Assembly: GCA_013122435.1 (NCBI GenBank)
Contig: WYDT01000007.1
Span: forward strand, 340,264-404,263
Direction: 5' to 3'
Source of the DNA: Chloroflexi bacterium AL-N1
GTDB taxonomy: Bacteria > Chloroflexota > Chloroflexia > Chloroflexales > Roseiflexaceae
DNA: 64,000 bases
Positions 1 through 9,650 of the stretch are shown here, piece after piece; positions within the stretch are counted from its first letter, which is position 1, and each line of letters opens with the position of its first letter. A program made the translations under genes and the position numbers. The notes beneath the pieces were generated by a model. It was given only the letters and a program-made list of their open reading frames with translations. It had not been told where the DNA came from and searched no databases.

Positions 1-796
1 GGTTCGACCACCAGGTTTCGCCACTCTCAACATCCTGTTGGCGTACCGGCGCGCCGATCCACAATGCTGCAAGATTGAGAAACCATGGAGTTGGCTGTTC
101 CAGCGTAATTTCCAGGGTGCGATCATCAAGCGCCGCTACTCCCAGGGCGTCCTGAAGTGCGTCAAGATCAAGATCATCCAGGTCAGTCGAGTCACGTACG
201 GCACCATCAGCATCCGGGCAACTGGTCACAGCATAGTCCTGATAGCCAGCAATAACGCCACAGCCAATCGATTGATAGGGTCCAGCTACGGTTGGGTCGG
301 CCAATCGCATCCACCCATACACGAAATCGGCGGCGGTAAGCGGAGAACCATCCGCATACTGAGCGCCTTCACGCAAGGTAAAGGTATACACCAGTCCATC
401 ATCGGATATGTCCACACGTTCGGCAGCACCAGGAACGGGTTCCATGTCCAGGTTGAAACGCATCAGTGGTTGATAGTTCAACAGAGCAATGGCAATCTCA
501 TCTGAATAGGAGGCCTGTTGGGGATCAACTGTGCCTGGCTCATAGGGCAGGGCTACCCGGAGTACGCCCGGTGTCGCCGCAGATGTTGCCGGCTCCGCCG
601 TAGCCAGCTCAGGGTCAGGCATAGCCGTACCAGGACGATTAGTGGTTACCTCTTCCTCATCGGTTGGGGTCGTTGTGATAACCTCACTACCTTCCGGGGG
701 AGCTGGTGCGGTCGTGGCCCCCTCTCCCTGTTGATAGGCTGTCAGGACCATGATTAGGACCACACACAGCACAGGAATCTTTGATACCTTACGCAT
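1..796 (-). CDS. Peptide/oligopeptide ABC transporter substrate-binding protein (SBP_bac_5), 3' end outside window
   Basis: The reverse strand is open from an ATG at 796 to the window edge, giving about 265 residues. A hydrophobic N-terminus (residues 1-17) is followed by a low-complexity Thr/Pro/Glu linker to about residue 70. A typical SBP family 5 start then follows: GVLRVALPYEPGTVDPQQAS, a stretch on a starting state (LLNYQPLMRFN) and a run ending YTFTLREGAQYADGSPLTAADF, close to the family core 'fkLRdgvkFhDGtpltAeDv'. Known family role: extracytoplasmic capture of peptides or similar solutes for an ABC importer. The expected lipobox Cys is absent: the site reads LTA-Tyr-QQ. An RBS-like GAGGG lies before the ATG. 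Substrate cannot be told. Confidence 0.85.
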   Translation of the reverse strand, partial: MRKVSKIPVLCVVLIMVLTAYQQGEGATTAPAPPEGSEVITTTPTDEEEVTTNRPGTAMPDPELATAEPATSAATPGVLRVALPYEPGTVDPQQASYSDEIAIALLNYQPLMRFNLDMEPVPGAAERVDISDDGLVYTFTLREGAQYADGSPLTAADFVYGWMRLADPTVAGPYQSIGCGVIAGYQDYAVTSCPDADGAVRDSTDLDDLDLDALQDALGVAALDDRTLEITLEQPTPWFLNLAALWIGAPVRQQDVESGETWWSN

Positions 797-867
797 AGCA
801 CTCCCTCATTAACCATATGCTTACCAGGATGTGTGCCAAGTATACCCTATCTCGGGAAGGGGTAAAC

Positions 868-912
868 GTCAGATTTCTGACAGTGTAATGTCAGGCGTGT
901 CAGATTTCTGAC
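868..912. promoter_or_regulatory. Two tandem copies of the palindrome GTCAGA-TT-TCTGAC
   Basis: GTCAGATTTCTGAC occurs at 868-881 and again at 899-912, 31 bp apart, close to three helical turns. A half-like TGTCAGG lies between them. On the reverse strand the first copy abuts a -35-like TTTACC, with a TATACT -10 sixteen bases further toward the substrate-binding protein gene. The position fits an activator or repressor site for the divergent transporter and response-regulator genes. Which protein binds is not known. Confidence 0.6.
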
Positions 913-999
913 ATGCTGAGGATGCATATCGCCTGGCATTGCGGTGAGGTACCTAGAACGATTGCTTGTCGTATCTATAACCAAAATGTTAAAGAATTG

Positions 1000-1008
1000 T
1001 GGTATACT
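1000..1008 (+). promoter_or_regulatory. Extended -10 promoter element for the response regulator
   Basis: TGGTATACT is an extended -10 (TGn plus TATACT), about 70 bases upstream of the GTG start. No strong -35 is seen, as is common for extended -10 promoters. Confidence 0.4.
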
Positions 1009-1078
1009 ACGACCTACCACAAATCGTCAATAGAACCAATACACCATTACAGCGCATGAGAAGCGTAGGGAGGTCAGG

Positions 1079-2185
1079 GTGACTCATATTCTGGTGATTG
1101 ATGATGACCCCATTACCACGATGTTTATTGGGAGTATGGTTGATTCAGACTGGACGGTCCTTAGTGCCACCGATGGAGTGTCTGGCTTAGCCATTCTGTG
1201 TAAACATCCATCTATCGATCTCGTCATTCTTGATATCCATATGCCAGGGATGGATGGTTACCGCACCGCCGCCCAGATTCGGCGTATCAGTATGCAAGTC
1301 CGCATTGTTCCGTATACCGTGATGGATCCCGTGCGTGAAGATCCTAATCTCGAGGCCTACATGCAGGAACTGGGATGTGCACCAGTCCTTCGTAAGGGGA
1401 TGAGCCCGGAGAGTCTGGCACATCAGTTGCATGTAGCGCTGGCAACACCGCCCCAGGTGCACCAGAGCGCTATCCTTATTCAGCTCCAGCGGGAACTCAG
1501 TGAGCGAGAGCGTGAAATTCGCTCCCATCAGCTCTATCACCACATTCTGTTGTATACGATCTCTCCGGTTGCACAGCAAGGGATCAAAACGCTGCTGGAG
1601 GCAACTGAGAGCGATCTTGCGGTGCAGATCGTTGCATCAGCCCAGCAGCTGCAATCCTGCGCCGGGGAGGATTATCCGCATATGTTGGTTACGATGGCCA
1701 GTGACTACCACACGATCCTTGAAAGCATTACGCAGGGATGCGCGCTGGTGCCCATCATTCTGGCTGATACCGTTCCTGATGCGACGGCGATTGTCACACA
1801 TCTTGCAATGCAACAGTGTCCTGTCTGTTTTGGAGTTATTGTGGCGAATGCGGCGGTGGTCACAAAACTGGCGCAGGCGATTGCGATGGTGCGTGAAGGG
1901 ACATGCTATATAGACCCGGATAGTCAGCAGACTGACCCGGATCGTGATCAGGTGATGCGCCAGCAACTTCAGCAATATTTCGGGCTTGAGACGATCAGCA
2001 CCGACGAACTGACGCTTATCCAGATGCAAATGAACCATGCCAGTACGCACGATATTGCCCAACACCTGGGGACCAGCACCAGCAATGTGTATCAGTTGCG
2101 CTCACGTTTGGTCAAGCGTGCGGGTGTTCGTCATATGGCCGATGTGCTGCAACGTCTGACACTGGGAAATAAGTGTGCCTGCTGA
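1079..2185 (+). CDS. Response regulator: REC, second REC-like domain, LuxR/NarL-type HTH
   Basis: A GTG start sits 6-7 bases after GGGAGG. Residues 1-125 are a receiver domain with the acidic pocket (IDDDP), the phosphoacceptor Asp in LVILDIHMPGMDGY and a conserved Lys in VLRKGMSP. Residues about 150-280 resemble a second receiver of the NarL class but keep no clear Asp pocket; GTCYIDPDS is where NarL proteins have GARYLPPE. The C-terminus (about 300-360) is a LuxR-like HTH (DIAQHLGTSTSNVYQLRSRL). The expected role is phosphorylation-dependent transcription control by a kinase not present here. It diverges from the transporter gene across a shared operator region, so it may act there (inference). 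Confidence 0.75.
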   Translation: MTHILVIDDDPITTMFIGSMVDSDWTVLSATDGVSGLAILCKHPSIDLVILDIHMPGMDGYRTAAQIRRISMQVRIVPYTVMDPVREDPNLEAYMQELGCAPVLRKGMSPESLAHQLHVALATPPQVHQSAILIQLQRELSEREREIRSHQLYHHILLYTISPVAQQGIKTLLEATESDLAVQIVASAQQLQSCAGEDYPHMLVTMASDYHTILESITQGCALVPIILADTVPDATAIVTHLAMQQCPVCFGVIVANAAVVTKLAQAIAMVREGTCYIDPDSQQTDPDRDQVMRQQLQQYFGLETISTDELTLIQMQMNHASTHDIAQHLGTSTSNVYQLRSRLVKRAGVRHMADVLQRLTLGNKCAC

Positions 2186-2225
2186 GTTCGTGTACAGGCA
2201 TATACTCTCTAGAGGTGTCTCCTAC

Positions 2226-2505
2226 TCAGGACGACCGTAACTTGAGGAGACCTGCCAGGGATTTCACCACATCGGGATTACTCGTGTCCAATGACTCGAG
2301 GAGTTCTGTGTCATCACACAATTCGGGAAAGAAGTAGCTGGGAGGAATATGGAAGAAGGTACAGAGGTGTATCATCGTTTCTTTAGTTGGATTCTCTATC
2401 TGGCCATTGCGAAGCTTGCCCAGGTAGCTCGAATGCAAGGCTCCTCCAACTCCTCGTGAAACATCGCGGTCTGTGTACTCACGTCCATCCGGACGCCCGA
2501 CTGGA
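2226..2505 (-). pseudogene. XRE-family regulator fragment, N-terminus lost
   Basis: Reading from about 2501 the reverse strand gives GREYTDRDVSRGVGGALHSS then YLGKLRNGQIENPTKET and a helix ending PPSYFFPEL, then a short tail and a stop. This is the second half of a small EspR-like XRE helix-turn-helix protein (family pattern 'YTdeeVA..i...sSYi.kLRnGki.NPtketl..lc.fF.vPpsYFfpel'). The first helix and start codon are missing where the Tn3 transposase remnant begins. Transposon insertion or deletion therefore cut the gene (inference). Confidence 0.7.
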
Positions 2506-4625
2506 GGACACTGGCATATTTGACCAGGTCGTCATACTGCTGCTGGATCAATGCCCCGTTGATAGGGCGGATCAGTACGGCTTTGATCTGCAGATAGCGG
2601 TCGGTGTGGCTGCTGTCAGGTAGGTACACTTTTTGGCTGTGGATAGGGCGTAGTCGTGGCAGCAGATCGATGAGGAGCAGGGGGCAGAGGCCAAAGGCGA
2701 TCTCGCTCTGGCTTTGACTGTCCACATATGGTTGCTCAACGCTCATGTCGGTATACTGGCGCAGTACGTCCTGGATCATCGCGATGATCTCGGAGGCGGT
2801 ACAGGTCTGGAGATACGAATAGACATAACTGGCTTTCTTCTCGACGTTCCAGTAGACAACCACGCCCCGTCCGGGCTTGCGCGGGTGCCACCGGATGTGC
2901 AGGTTTTGCTCCCATGCCTGCACTTTTTGCCATCCGAGGTGCAGGCGGTGGTCGTGGTACCCCAGATGGAAGTCAGGCGCACCGCCAGGGTCGCGTTGAC
3001 ATCTGGGCAATCGCGGCTCACAGGTGATCGGCGGTGATGAAGCGCTGCCGCACATACAGCAGGTCTTTGTAGGTTACATCGGCATTGCCAACCGCCATCC
3101 GTTTTCAGTCCCGTGTTGGTGCCCAGGCCCTACAGACAGAGCAACAGCCGCCTGCACAGGGTGGGACGGTTGAGATGTTCGTGGCTCGTCAGGCTGGTGA
3201 AGCTGTTGGTAAAGCCCATGCGGGCATCTACTACGTGCAGCACATCGAGCAGGCTGATCATACCCCAGCGCTGGAGCATTTACGATTTTCAGCAGTCCCA
3301 GGTGCTGCGGTTCCGGCTGCGCTGTCAACGGGCCAGTTCAATCCAGCCGCCCTGTTTCTCAGTGATGCGTACGTGCGGCTTGGTGGGTAGGCCATCGTTG
3401 AGCATCTGCAACGCGGCGGCATGTTCCTGCTGCAGGTCAGAGATGAAGCTCGTTACATCCAGCGGGAGTTTCAGGGCTTCATAATAGGTTGCCCGCTGGT
3501 CAGCAAAGTCCTGCAGCAAGTCCTCCTCCGAATTCCGGTAGCACTGTGCACCTGCGACCCAGATTTCCTTGCAGTGCAGCCTCTCGCGTAGGGCTTGCAG
3601 GACACAGATTTCATAAGGTACACACGGATGCGATCTGGCCCGCGCTGCCGCGATTCAACCACCACTCCATCGAGCGGAACCGCAGCAGCGGCGGCACCAT
3701 CCGGCAATAGTGATTGCCGTAGGCACAGCGCAGCATCCACTGAATGCGCTGCCGCTTGACCAGATTGATGGCACGCAGTTCGGTGACCAGTTCACACAAG
3801 GTTGGTTCATTGACCACCGGAAGACCGCATCGCGGATGCGTTCATCAGGATGCTCGACCACCGTTTCAGCTAGGGCACGCAAGATGCCCGTCTTGTTGGC
3901 AATGCGTTTGATGTCCTGGAGCAAGGTATGCTCGCCCCGCCGTTCGGGTTGGAACCCGACATGATGGATCATCTGGATCAACAGATCGACCAGGGTATGC
4001 ATCACCTGCTGCCGCAGGTGGCAAAAGGCTGCCAGTAGGGTCATCCGCAGCGGTTCCGAGTGGCGGCGCAGTTCGCGCGGTTCTTCCGCCTGCTTCTGCT
4101 AGGCATAGGTGTGCAGCAGCGGCATGGGGATGCCTGCGAAGAGATCGGGCGGCAGCGCCAGTGCACGCAGGTGCTCCCGTTGGGCAACTTCGGCGTAGGT
4201 TGTTACCATCTGGACAGGGCTAGCATTGACTTTGAGGAGTTGGAGGGTGGTGCGCTGGCGGGGATCGTGTGTGGCAAACAGTTGGTCGCACCGCTAGGAG
4301 GTCAGGTCGTTGGCATCCTGGACGATGGCTTCACGGAAGCCCAGGGCCTCGCGGATCTGGGTGCAGTGGGTCTTGATGTTGCGGCCCTGCCAATCATACT
4401 GGAGATAGCTACTGGCCGATAGGTGCAGTTAGGCCGTCAGATGTTCGACGACGGCTAGGGGTCCATCATGGCGGTGCTGAAGAAAGTGCTTGGCATATAG
4501 AACTTGTGCAAGACGGTAAACCCCAGGCGGTTGTGCGGGGCAGGGATGGAGACAATCAACGCATACTCGTGTGGCAGCAGGGTGAAGTGTTCCACGAGGT
4601 CATCAAAGTCCCGGTGACGCTGCAT
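2506..4625 (-). pseudogene. tnpA: Decayed Tn3-family transposase
   Basis: The reverse strand carries pieces of a Tn3 TnpA in the right order but in shifting frames and with internal stops. ATG at 4625 begins an N-terminal DUF4158-like segment (DDLVEHFTLLPHEYALI, RLGFTVLHKFY). Next come YDWQGRNIKTH and IREALGFREAIVQDANDL, then LLAAFCHLRQQVMHTLVDLL with ERRGEHTLLQDIKRIANKTG near 4040-3900. YYEALKLPLDVTSFISDLQQ is near 3500. The DDE-region tail, ending VEQPYVDSQSQSEIAFGLCP, PRLRPIHSQKVY and LIRPINGALIQQQYDDLVKY, is near 2760-2530. The usual C-terminal 150-200 residues are absent. No resolvase or convincing 38-bp terminal repeat was found, so the element is dead. Confidence 0.85.
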
Positions 4626-4839
4626 GGTGATTCCTTGTTCTTTTCATTTGTTATATTGCACAATAAGGCATATTATAGAGGAAAGATAGGAATAGTAGCC
4701 CGCCCCGATGGGGCAAATACTGCGGGAAAGCGGGGGGAAATCGCGGAATTATTGGGCAAAAGGAGCGTGGTGGCACGTGCGATGCTACCGCATGCCGTTA
4801 TGTGCATCGCTTAAATAGGATGGTCGGCTCTGTGCTGGA

Positions 4840-5205
4840 TTGTTCAGCGCATGGGGACCTGCGGTGCTGTTGGGGCCGATTGGTGTGTCGTTGTTCAAGG
4901 TTGCTGTACCACTGCATCGTGCATTTGGTGGCCCGTCGTTGATGCAGGTGAATCCAGCGTCGGTCGCCTACGATCTGGGTGAGATAGAGGTACTCTATGT
5001 CCAGGGCAGCGGTGATCGCTGGGGGAAGCTGGAGGATGTGCAGGCGATGGCCGATGCGACGCCACGCACACAGCCGATTGTAGTGGTGCCGAGCACGGAG
5101 TGCTATGGCGGTTATCACTATGTCAATGAGCAGATCGACACGGTTATCGCGTTTTTTCAGCAGCGCCTGACGTTGGAGCAGATGGTCGATGAAACAACAG
5201 GTTGA
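4840..5205 (+). pseudogene. 3' fragment of an alpha/beta hydrolase
   Basis: The frame ends in a recognisable alpha/beta-hydrolase C-terminus: a strand (IEVLYVQGSGDRWGKLEDV) where the acid residue is expected, then IVVVPSTECYGGYHYVNEQI with a candidate catalytic His, then a terminal helix. There is no nucleophile elbow and no upstream part, and only a TTG could serve as start. The fragment begins about 210 bases beyond the end of the Tn3 remnant, so the same rearrangement probably removed its 5' part. Confidence 0.55.
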
Positions 5206-5306
5206 TTGACTTTCGATAAGTCGGTGAACATGGTACATTCTGTGCTATCATGTACATAAATAGTATTAGAGTAATAAATAGTTGTGAGTAAAGCGGACTT
5301 ATTATT

Positions 5307-5405
5307 ATGCAAAAAGGGCTGGTTACCAAAATTATCTGGGGTTTCCTGGCGGCACTGCTCTGTTTGGCTCTAGTGGGTGAGATGGTGTTATTCGCCTTGA
5401 ACTAG
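5307..5405 (+). CDS. Small single-span membrane peptide (32 aa), unknown
   Basis: The ATG opens MQKGLVTKII followed by a hydrophobic run (GFLAALLCLALVGEMVLFAL) and a stop. That is one predicted transmembrane helix with a positive N-terminus. A strong rho-independent terminator follows 40 bases later, which supports a real transcript. No good Shine-Dalgarno sequence is visible. Function unknown. Confidence 0.35.
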   Translation: MQKGLVTKIIWGFLAALLCLALVGEMVLFALN

Positions 5406-5444
5406 CTGTTGTTTATCAGCTAACTAAATTACAAGGGAGTTCAC

Positions 5445-5474
5445 ATCAGCCGTTAACCCAACGGCTGATTTTTG
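5445..5474 (+). terminator. Rho-independent terminator
   Basis: A perfect 10-bp stem, ATCAGCCGTT / AACGGCTGAT with a 5-base loop, is followed by TTTTTG. The rest of the 5406-5749 gap is AT-rich and shows no gene. Confidence 0.75.
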
Positions 5475-5749
5475 TATGTTCTTTGCTTTTTCTATTTATG
5501 TTAAATATATATTATCTGATCTTAATAAATAAATAACATTGCCACTGAATGACGACCTTATTTTGTGTACACGTTTGTGTATATGCCCCCCTTGTATTTC
5601 CCCTGATTTTGCTATATGCTGGAATCACCTCGAGGACGACAAACATACAGTTAAGCCATGTGGCACGCCCTATGATTCTTCGGTTGAGAAACCTTATGAA
5701 TGTAGTTTCTCTGTATCTTGTATCAACTTAATCAGGGGGAACCATAGCT

Positions 5750-6055
5750 ATGTTTATACGCGTTCGTACTCGTTTCACGTTCTTGCTCACGGTGGTGTTT
5801 CTTGCCAGCAGTATCTTACCAATAACTACCAATGCCGCTACTCCTCCTGCACTTTCTTCCGACAAATACGGTGCGTGGATTTGTCCTGAGGTACAAACCG
5901 TACCTTTGCCTGATAATTGGAAGGTTTTGGACATAGAACTGGAATCTGATTGTGCTGATGGTAAGAAGTACTACATTGCACGGCTAGATGATGATTTCAC
6001 TTACACTGTGTGTGAGGTTAATGATGGAGTTTTTGAGGGCTATAAAGTGCTATAA
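5750..6055 (+). CDS. Secreted protein, N-terminal part (possibly one broken gene with the next ORF)
   Basis: RBS AGGGGG precedes the ATG. The protein has a signal peptide (Arg-rich start, hydrophobic core, cleavage near TNA-ATPP). Its mature part of about 70 residues has Cys at three places (WICPE, SDCAD, TVCEV) and no family I recognise. Its stop codon overlaps the ATG of the following ORF (TAATG). That fits translational coupling. It also fits a single secreted protein split by a one-base loss, since the next ORF has no signal peptide of its own but looks secreted. Confidence 0.55.
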   Translation: MFIRVRTRFTFLLTVVFLASSILPITTNAATPPALSSDKYGAWICPEVQTVPLPDNWKVLDIELESDCADGKKYYIARLDDDFTYTVCEVNDGVFEGYKVL

Positions 6056-6666
6056 TGGATGTATATAGAGACAGTAGGGTTTGTGAAGGTAACGATAGTT
6101 ATAAAATTATATACTATGATCGCCTTCCGCCACAAGACCCTGGTAGACCAGGGAATAAGGGTAATGAACCATCCTATCGATGCCGCAATTTCCAAGAGAC
6201 GTGGACAGAAACGTTTAATGTCCGTCTGAACGGTGGCTCCGGACGCACTCGACAATTAGACTTCTCAGAAACGTCTGTCAGTATTCGGGTCTGTCATAAT
6301 GGGAAAAACGCCTATTGGGAAGGCTATGAGACACGCTTTAGTTTGACTGATAGTGCGTCGAGTCGTGGCTTTCGCCCTCTACGTTCTTATGATGAAGGCT
6401 TGATCATACCTGTTAATGGGGGCAAAAATAATGCCTCCTCTGCCTCAGTGCGTATGGTCTTTCGCCCCTATATTGCTCTTCCCAATGGAGGATTATCATC
6501 TGTTGGTGTATCGGCATTCGGGTTTGGTGTCAGTGCAGGGTTTCGTGATAATGGGGCAGAAGTTCGCTATGGTGAATATGCGATGAATGTTGATACCCAG
6601 GGATGCTACTTATATACTGGCGGGGGTAACCGCCAGAAGAAGTGTCCCTTTGGCAAATATCCCTAA
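6055..6666 (+). CDS. Unknown protein, probably secreted, continuation of the previous ORF
   Basis: 203 residues, Cys-containing and rich in Gly, Ser, Asn and aromatic residues, with alternating beta-type patterns (ETSVSIRVCHNGKNAYWEGY). It ends in GGGNRQKKCPFGKYP. No signal peptide is present. The start overlaps the upstream stop by one base. I favour a single about 300-residue secreted protein disrupted at 6050, but two coupled proteins are possible. No family recognised. Confidence 0.5.
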   Translation: MDVYRDSRVCEGNDSYKIIYYDRLPPQDPGRPGNKGNEPSYRCRNFQETWTETFNVRLNGGSGRTRQLDFSETSVSIRVCHNGKNAYWEGYETRFSLTDSASSRGFRPLRSYDEGLIIPVNGGKNNASSASVRMVFRPYIALPNGGLSSVGVSAFGFGVSAGFRDNGAEVRYGEYAMNVDTQGCYLYTGGGNRQKKCPFGKYP

Positions 6667-6697
6667 TGAATTCGGTGTGCTAAATATACAATAACGT

Positions 6698-6728
6698 AGC
6701 CCACGCACGAATAAATTGTGCGTGGGCT
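6698..6728. terminator. Bidirectional hairpin between convergent genes
   Basis: AGCCCACGCAC / GTGCGTGGGCT forms an 11-bp perfect stem with a 9-base loop. It sits between the convergent secreted-protein and TPR-regulator genes. The T-tracts are weak. Confidence 0.55.
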
Positions 6729-6797
6729 GAAGTTACTGTGTAGAGCAAGCTCAACCACTGGTATTCTACATTGTAACAATGATGCTTTTTTACCTCC

Positions 6798-9255
6798 TCA
6801 CTCTTCTCCTAGTACCTCCGCTACCATCTCCTCTAAGAGCATTCGAGCATCATCCACCGAAATCGAGTGGTTGTCTGGCATCTGATCATGTGCACGGTCG
6901 GCCTGCATAACCGCTCTGAGTTGGAGACATTCCGCAGGGGTGCGTGGTGATTGTACCCATGTGCGTATGGCAGTAGCTGCTATAAAGAGTGTGCTCGCCC
7001 GTGCTGTTTGCTGTTGCTGTGCCGCAAGACAGGCAAACGCTTCCAATGACCAGGCCAGTTCAAGTGTCATACCCAGTTGTTGCCATGCGCGTGTGCTTTC
7101 CACAAAATACTGATGGGCCTCTGCCAACCATCCCTGTTCGAGGGCAATATGACCAAGGGCATGTAATGCTCCAGCGGTGCCACGGAGATCATGGTTTTCT
7201 TTCCATAGAGCAAGACTCCGCTCACATAGTGCTAGGGCCTGGTCTACTTGCCCACATTGACGTAGGACATTGCCCAAACCCAGCAAATTCAAGGCCATGC
7301 CCCATGAGTCATTCAATTGTTTCCGTAGCTCAAGCGTTTGCCGATGTAAGGTTCGTGCCTCCTCCCACTTTGTGAGTGCTCCTGCGACACCTGCCAATCC
7401 GTACAACGTTCTGGCAATCGTATATTGATTCGTGTCTTGCTGCGCCCAGTTCAGACTCTGGGTGTACCACGTCTGTGCATCGTTGTAGCGACCTTGTCGC
7501 ATTGTCAGGTTCCCCAGATGATTGGTGATTTTGGCTAACCCGGGAAGATCCTGTATCTTTATGTAGACTGCTAATGTTTCTTTGAGATGGTATTCTCCCA
7601 AGCTATACTCCCCCTGCATATAGGCAAGATTCCCGGCCATCTGATGTAGTTCTGCAAGAAGGGTTGATTCAATCGTTACATGTTCTGTGTGTTCAAGCAC
7701 CTGTGTAAGCCATTGACGCCCCTCAGTCGCATACGTGCAACGATCAAAGAGTGACCTGGTTGCAACAACAAAGTGTGCCGCGTCATTAACATCCTGCGTA
7801 ATAAGCCAGTGGAAGGCAAGTCGTAAATTAGGAAAGGCTTCGATCAAGCGTGAAACCCATATTTTGGCATCAGAACCATAAAAATGTGTACTTGCTTGTG
7901 TGATAAGGTGATGATAGTAATCAGCATGGCGACGCAATAGCATGGAAACATGTGAATGAGCCATCAACTGTTTTCGGGCATACGAGCGAATAGTCTCAAG
8001 CATGGCATAGCGCATCTCTCCGTCAGTAGCGACCATTGTGTACACTAAAAAATGTTGTATTAGTGAATCAAGCGTGTGGATGAGCCGCACACCTTCGGGT
8101 GTGTCAAGATCGTTGATATTGTGGAGAGCTGCAATAGCTGATAGACTTTCTCCCTGTGCAAAGACGGCAAGGTTTTGGAGCAACTGCTGTTCTGAATCAG
8201 TAAGGAGATCATAACTCCAGGTGATGGCTGCATTTAATGTTTGTTGACGTGCTGGTAGATGCCCTGATCTATCCGCAAGGATGTCTAACTGTTGTTCAAG
8301 TTGAGCCAGTAGCATAGGAGGTGTTAGTGTGGCACTGCGTGCTGCTGCCAGTTCGATAGCTAAGGGTACTCCATCTAGCCGTTGGCAGATGTCTATTACC
8401 TCTGTTGCGTTGGTATCAGTTAGAGTAAAGTACTGGTAGACTGACCTGGCACGCTCTGTAAAAAGCATAACGGCTGGTGATCGTTGCTAATAAATCTTCT
8501 GTACAGGCGTATTCATGTGAGGGTACGGGCAATGGTTCTATGATAAATGTGTGTTCACCACGAATGCCTAGGTAGGTCCGACTGGTTACCAACAGCTTCA
8601 GGTGAGGGTTGCAGGCAAGCAACTGTGTAATAATCGGTGTTGCCGCTGTCAAGTGTTCGAAATTATCAAGTAACACGAGTACTCGCCGTTTATTAATCGT
8701 GCATTGGATCGTTTCAAACAGTGATTGATAGGCGACTTCCTGTATTTTAAGAGCCTGAGCAATCTCATAAAGTACCAGATTCGGATGGTTTACTGAAGCT
8801 AAAGATAACCATACAACGTTATGATGGTAGTACGGTTGTACCAAGGTTGCAACATGGATGGCTAGGCTGGTTTTTTCAACCCCGGGAGGCCCCATTACTG
8901 TTAGCAAACGGACCTCAGGTCGTGTTAACTGATCCCGCAAGGCTTCTATTTCATCTAAACGACCAAATAGTGGGGTAGGTAGAAGAGGCAGTTTTGCTGA
9001 TAAAGCTGTCTGTAAGGGTCCAAGTTGCAAGTGGTGATCATCTTCCTCAAACACGTTGATTTGTTCACCAGAGGTTAGGTCCAGATAATCAATGAGGCGT
9101 TCAGCGAGGGCAGGCGATGGATGTCGCTGGTGCGCTTCGATTTTTTGAATGGTTACACGAGCACATCCAATCTGTTGCGCTAATTCTTGCTGTGTCATGC
9201 CGAGAGCTATACGACGCTCACGAATTATGGCTCCAAAGGTATCTGTCACGTGCAT
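6798..9255 (-). pseudogene. HTH-XRE / NB-ARC ATPase / TPR regulator, frameshifted
   Basis: From the ATG at 9255: an XRE HTH (residues 5-65, MTQQELAQQIGCARVTIQKI), a linker, and an NB-ARC ATPase with its Walker B-like strand (RVLVLLDNF) and an RNBS-like LLVTSRTYLGIRG. The frame then shifts near 8470 into ERARSVYQYF, ICQRLDGVPLAIELAAARSA and a long TPR array of about 400 residues. The two frames together give about 820 residues, the normal length of this regulator class. The Walker A reads GPPGVEKT, where the family has GPPGVGKT, so the nucleotide site is also damaged. Both changes argue for a real pseudogene. In the family the TPRs sense a signal and the ATPase oligomerises to switch transcription. 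Confidence 0.85.
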
Positions 9256-9650
9256 AGGATAGCTGTCCTGTATTTGGGCATTTGAAGGTGCCTACAGCAT
9301 AGAATGAGTCCTTGATATAATTCAAAGACGTATGGGGTTATTCCCATTGCTGTTATTGCGTTTCTCAATTATTGCGTACACTGTTTAGATGTTTCTAATG
9401 TGTAAGATATCATAATAAACATTTCTATTCAAGACAGAAAGTGTTCTTGGATTAAATTATAATGTTTGTACGAAAAGAGTAGCATAATATGTAATACGAT
9501 AAGCACGAAGATAACCTAAGTAGAATAGTTTTGCGATTTAACTGATTATACGTAAATGCACCCGCAATTAAATAATAAAATGGTAAATATTGTATGAAGA
9601 GGTAGGCAAGAGTAATGACATTAGAGGAATAACAAATATCAATACCCCTG
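9256..9650. other. AT-rich intergenic stretch
   Basis: About 395 bases, AT-rich, between two reverse-strand genes. No coding frame with recognisable content and no clear hairpin. It presumably holds the promoter of the TPR regulator on the reverse strand. Confidence 0.4.

Noticed and set aside
1..30. GGTTCGA at the very start as a tRNA T-loop
   Set aside because: The sequence is coding on the reverse strand for the substrate-binding protein, and no acceptor stem or anticodon arm can be built.
38..505. Forward-strand ORF of 155 codons
   Set aside because: It lies opposite the substrate-binding protein, which matches its family; the forward frame has no protein-like features.
2776..3328. Several overlapping open frames on both strands inside 2.4-4.6 kb
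   Set aside because: All are shadows of the decayed Tn3 transposase; only the reverse-strand pieces match the family in order.
4700..4790. G-rich segment that could be a Tn3 terminal inverted repeat
   Set aside because: No matching inverted copy at the other end could be found by eye, and the usual conserved GGGG... plus interior motif is not clear.
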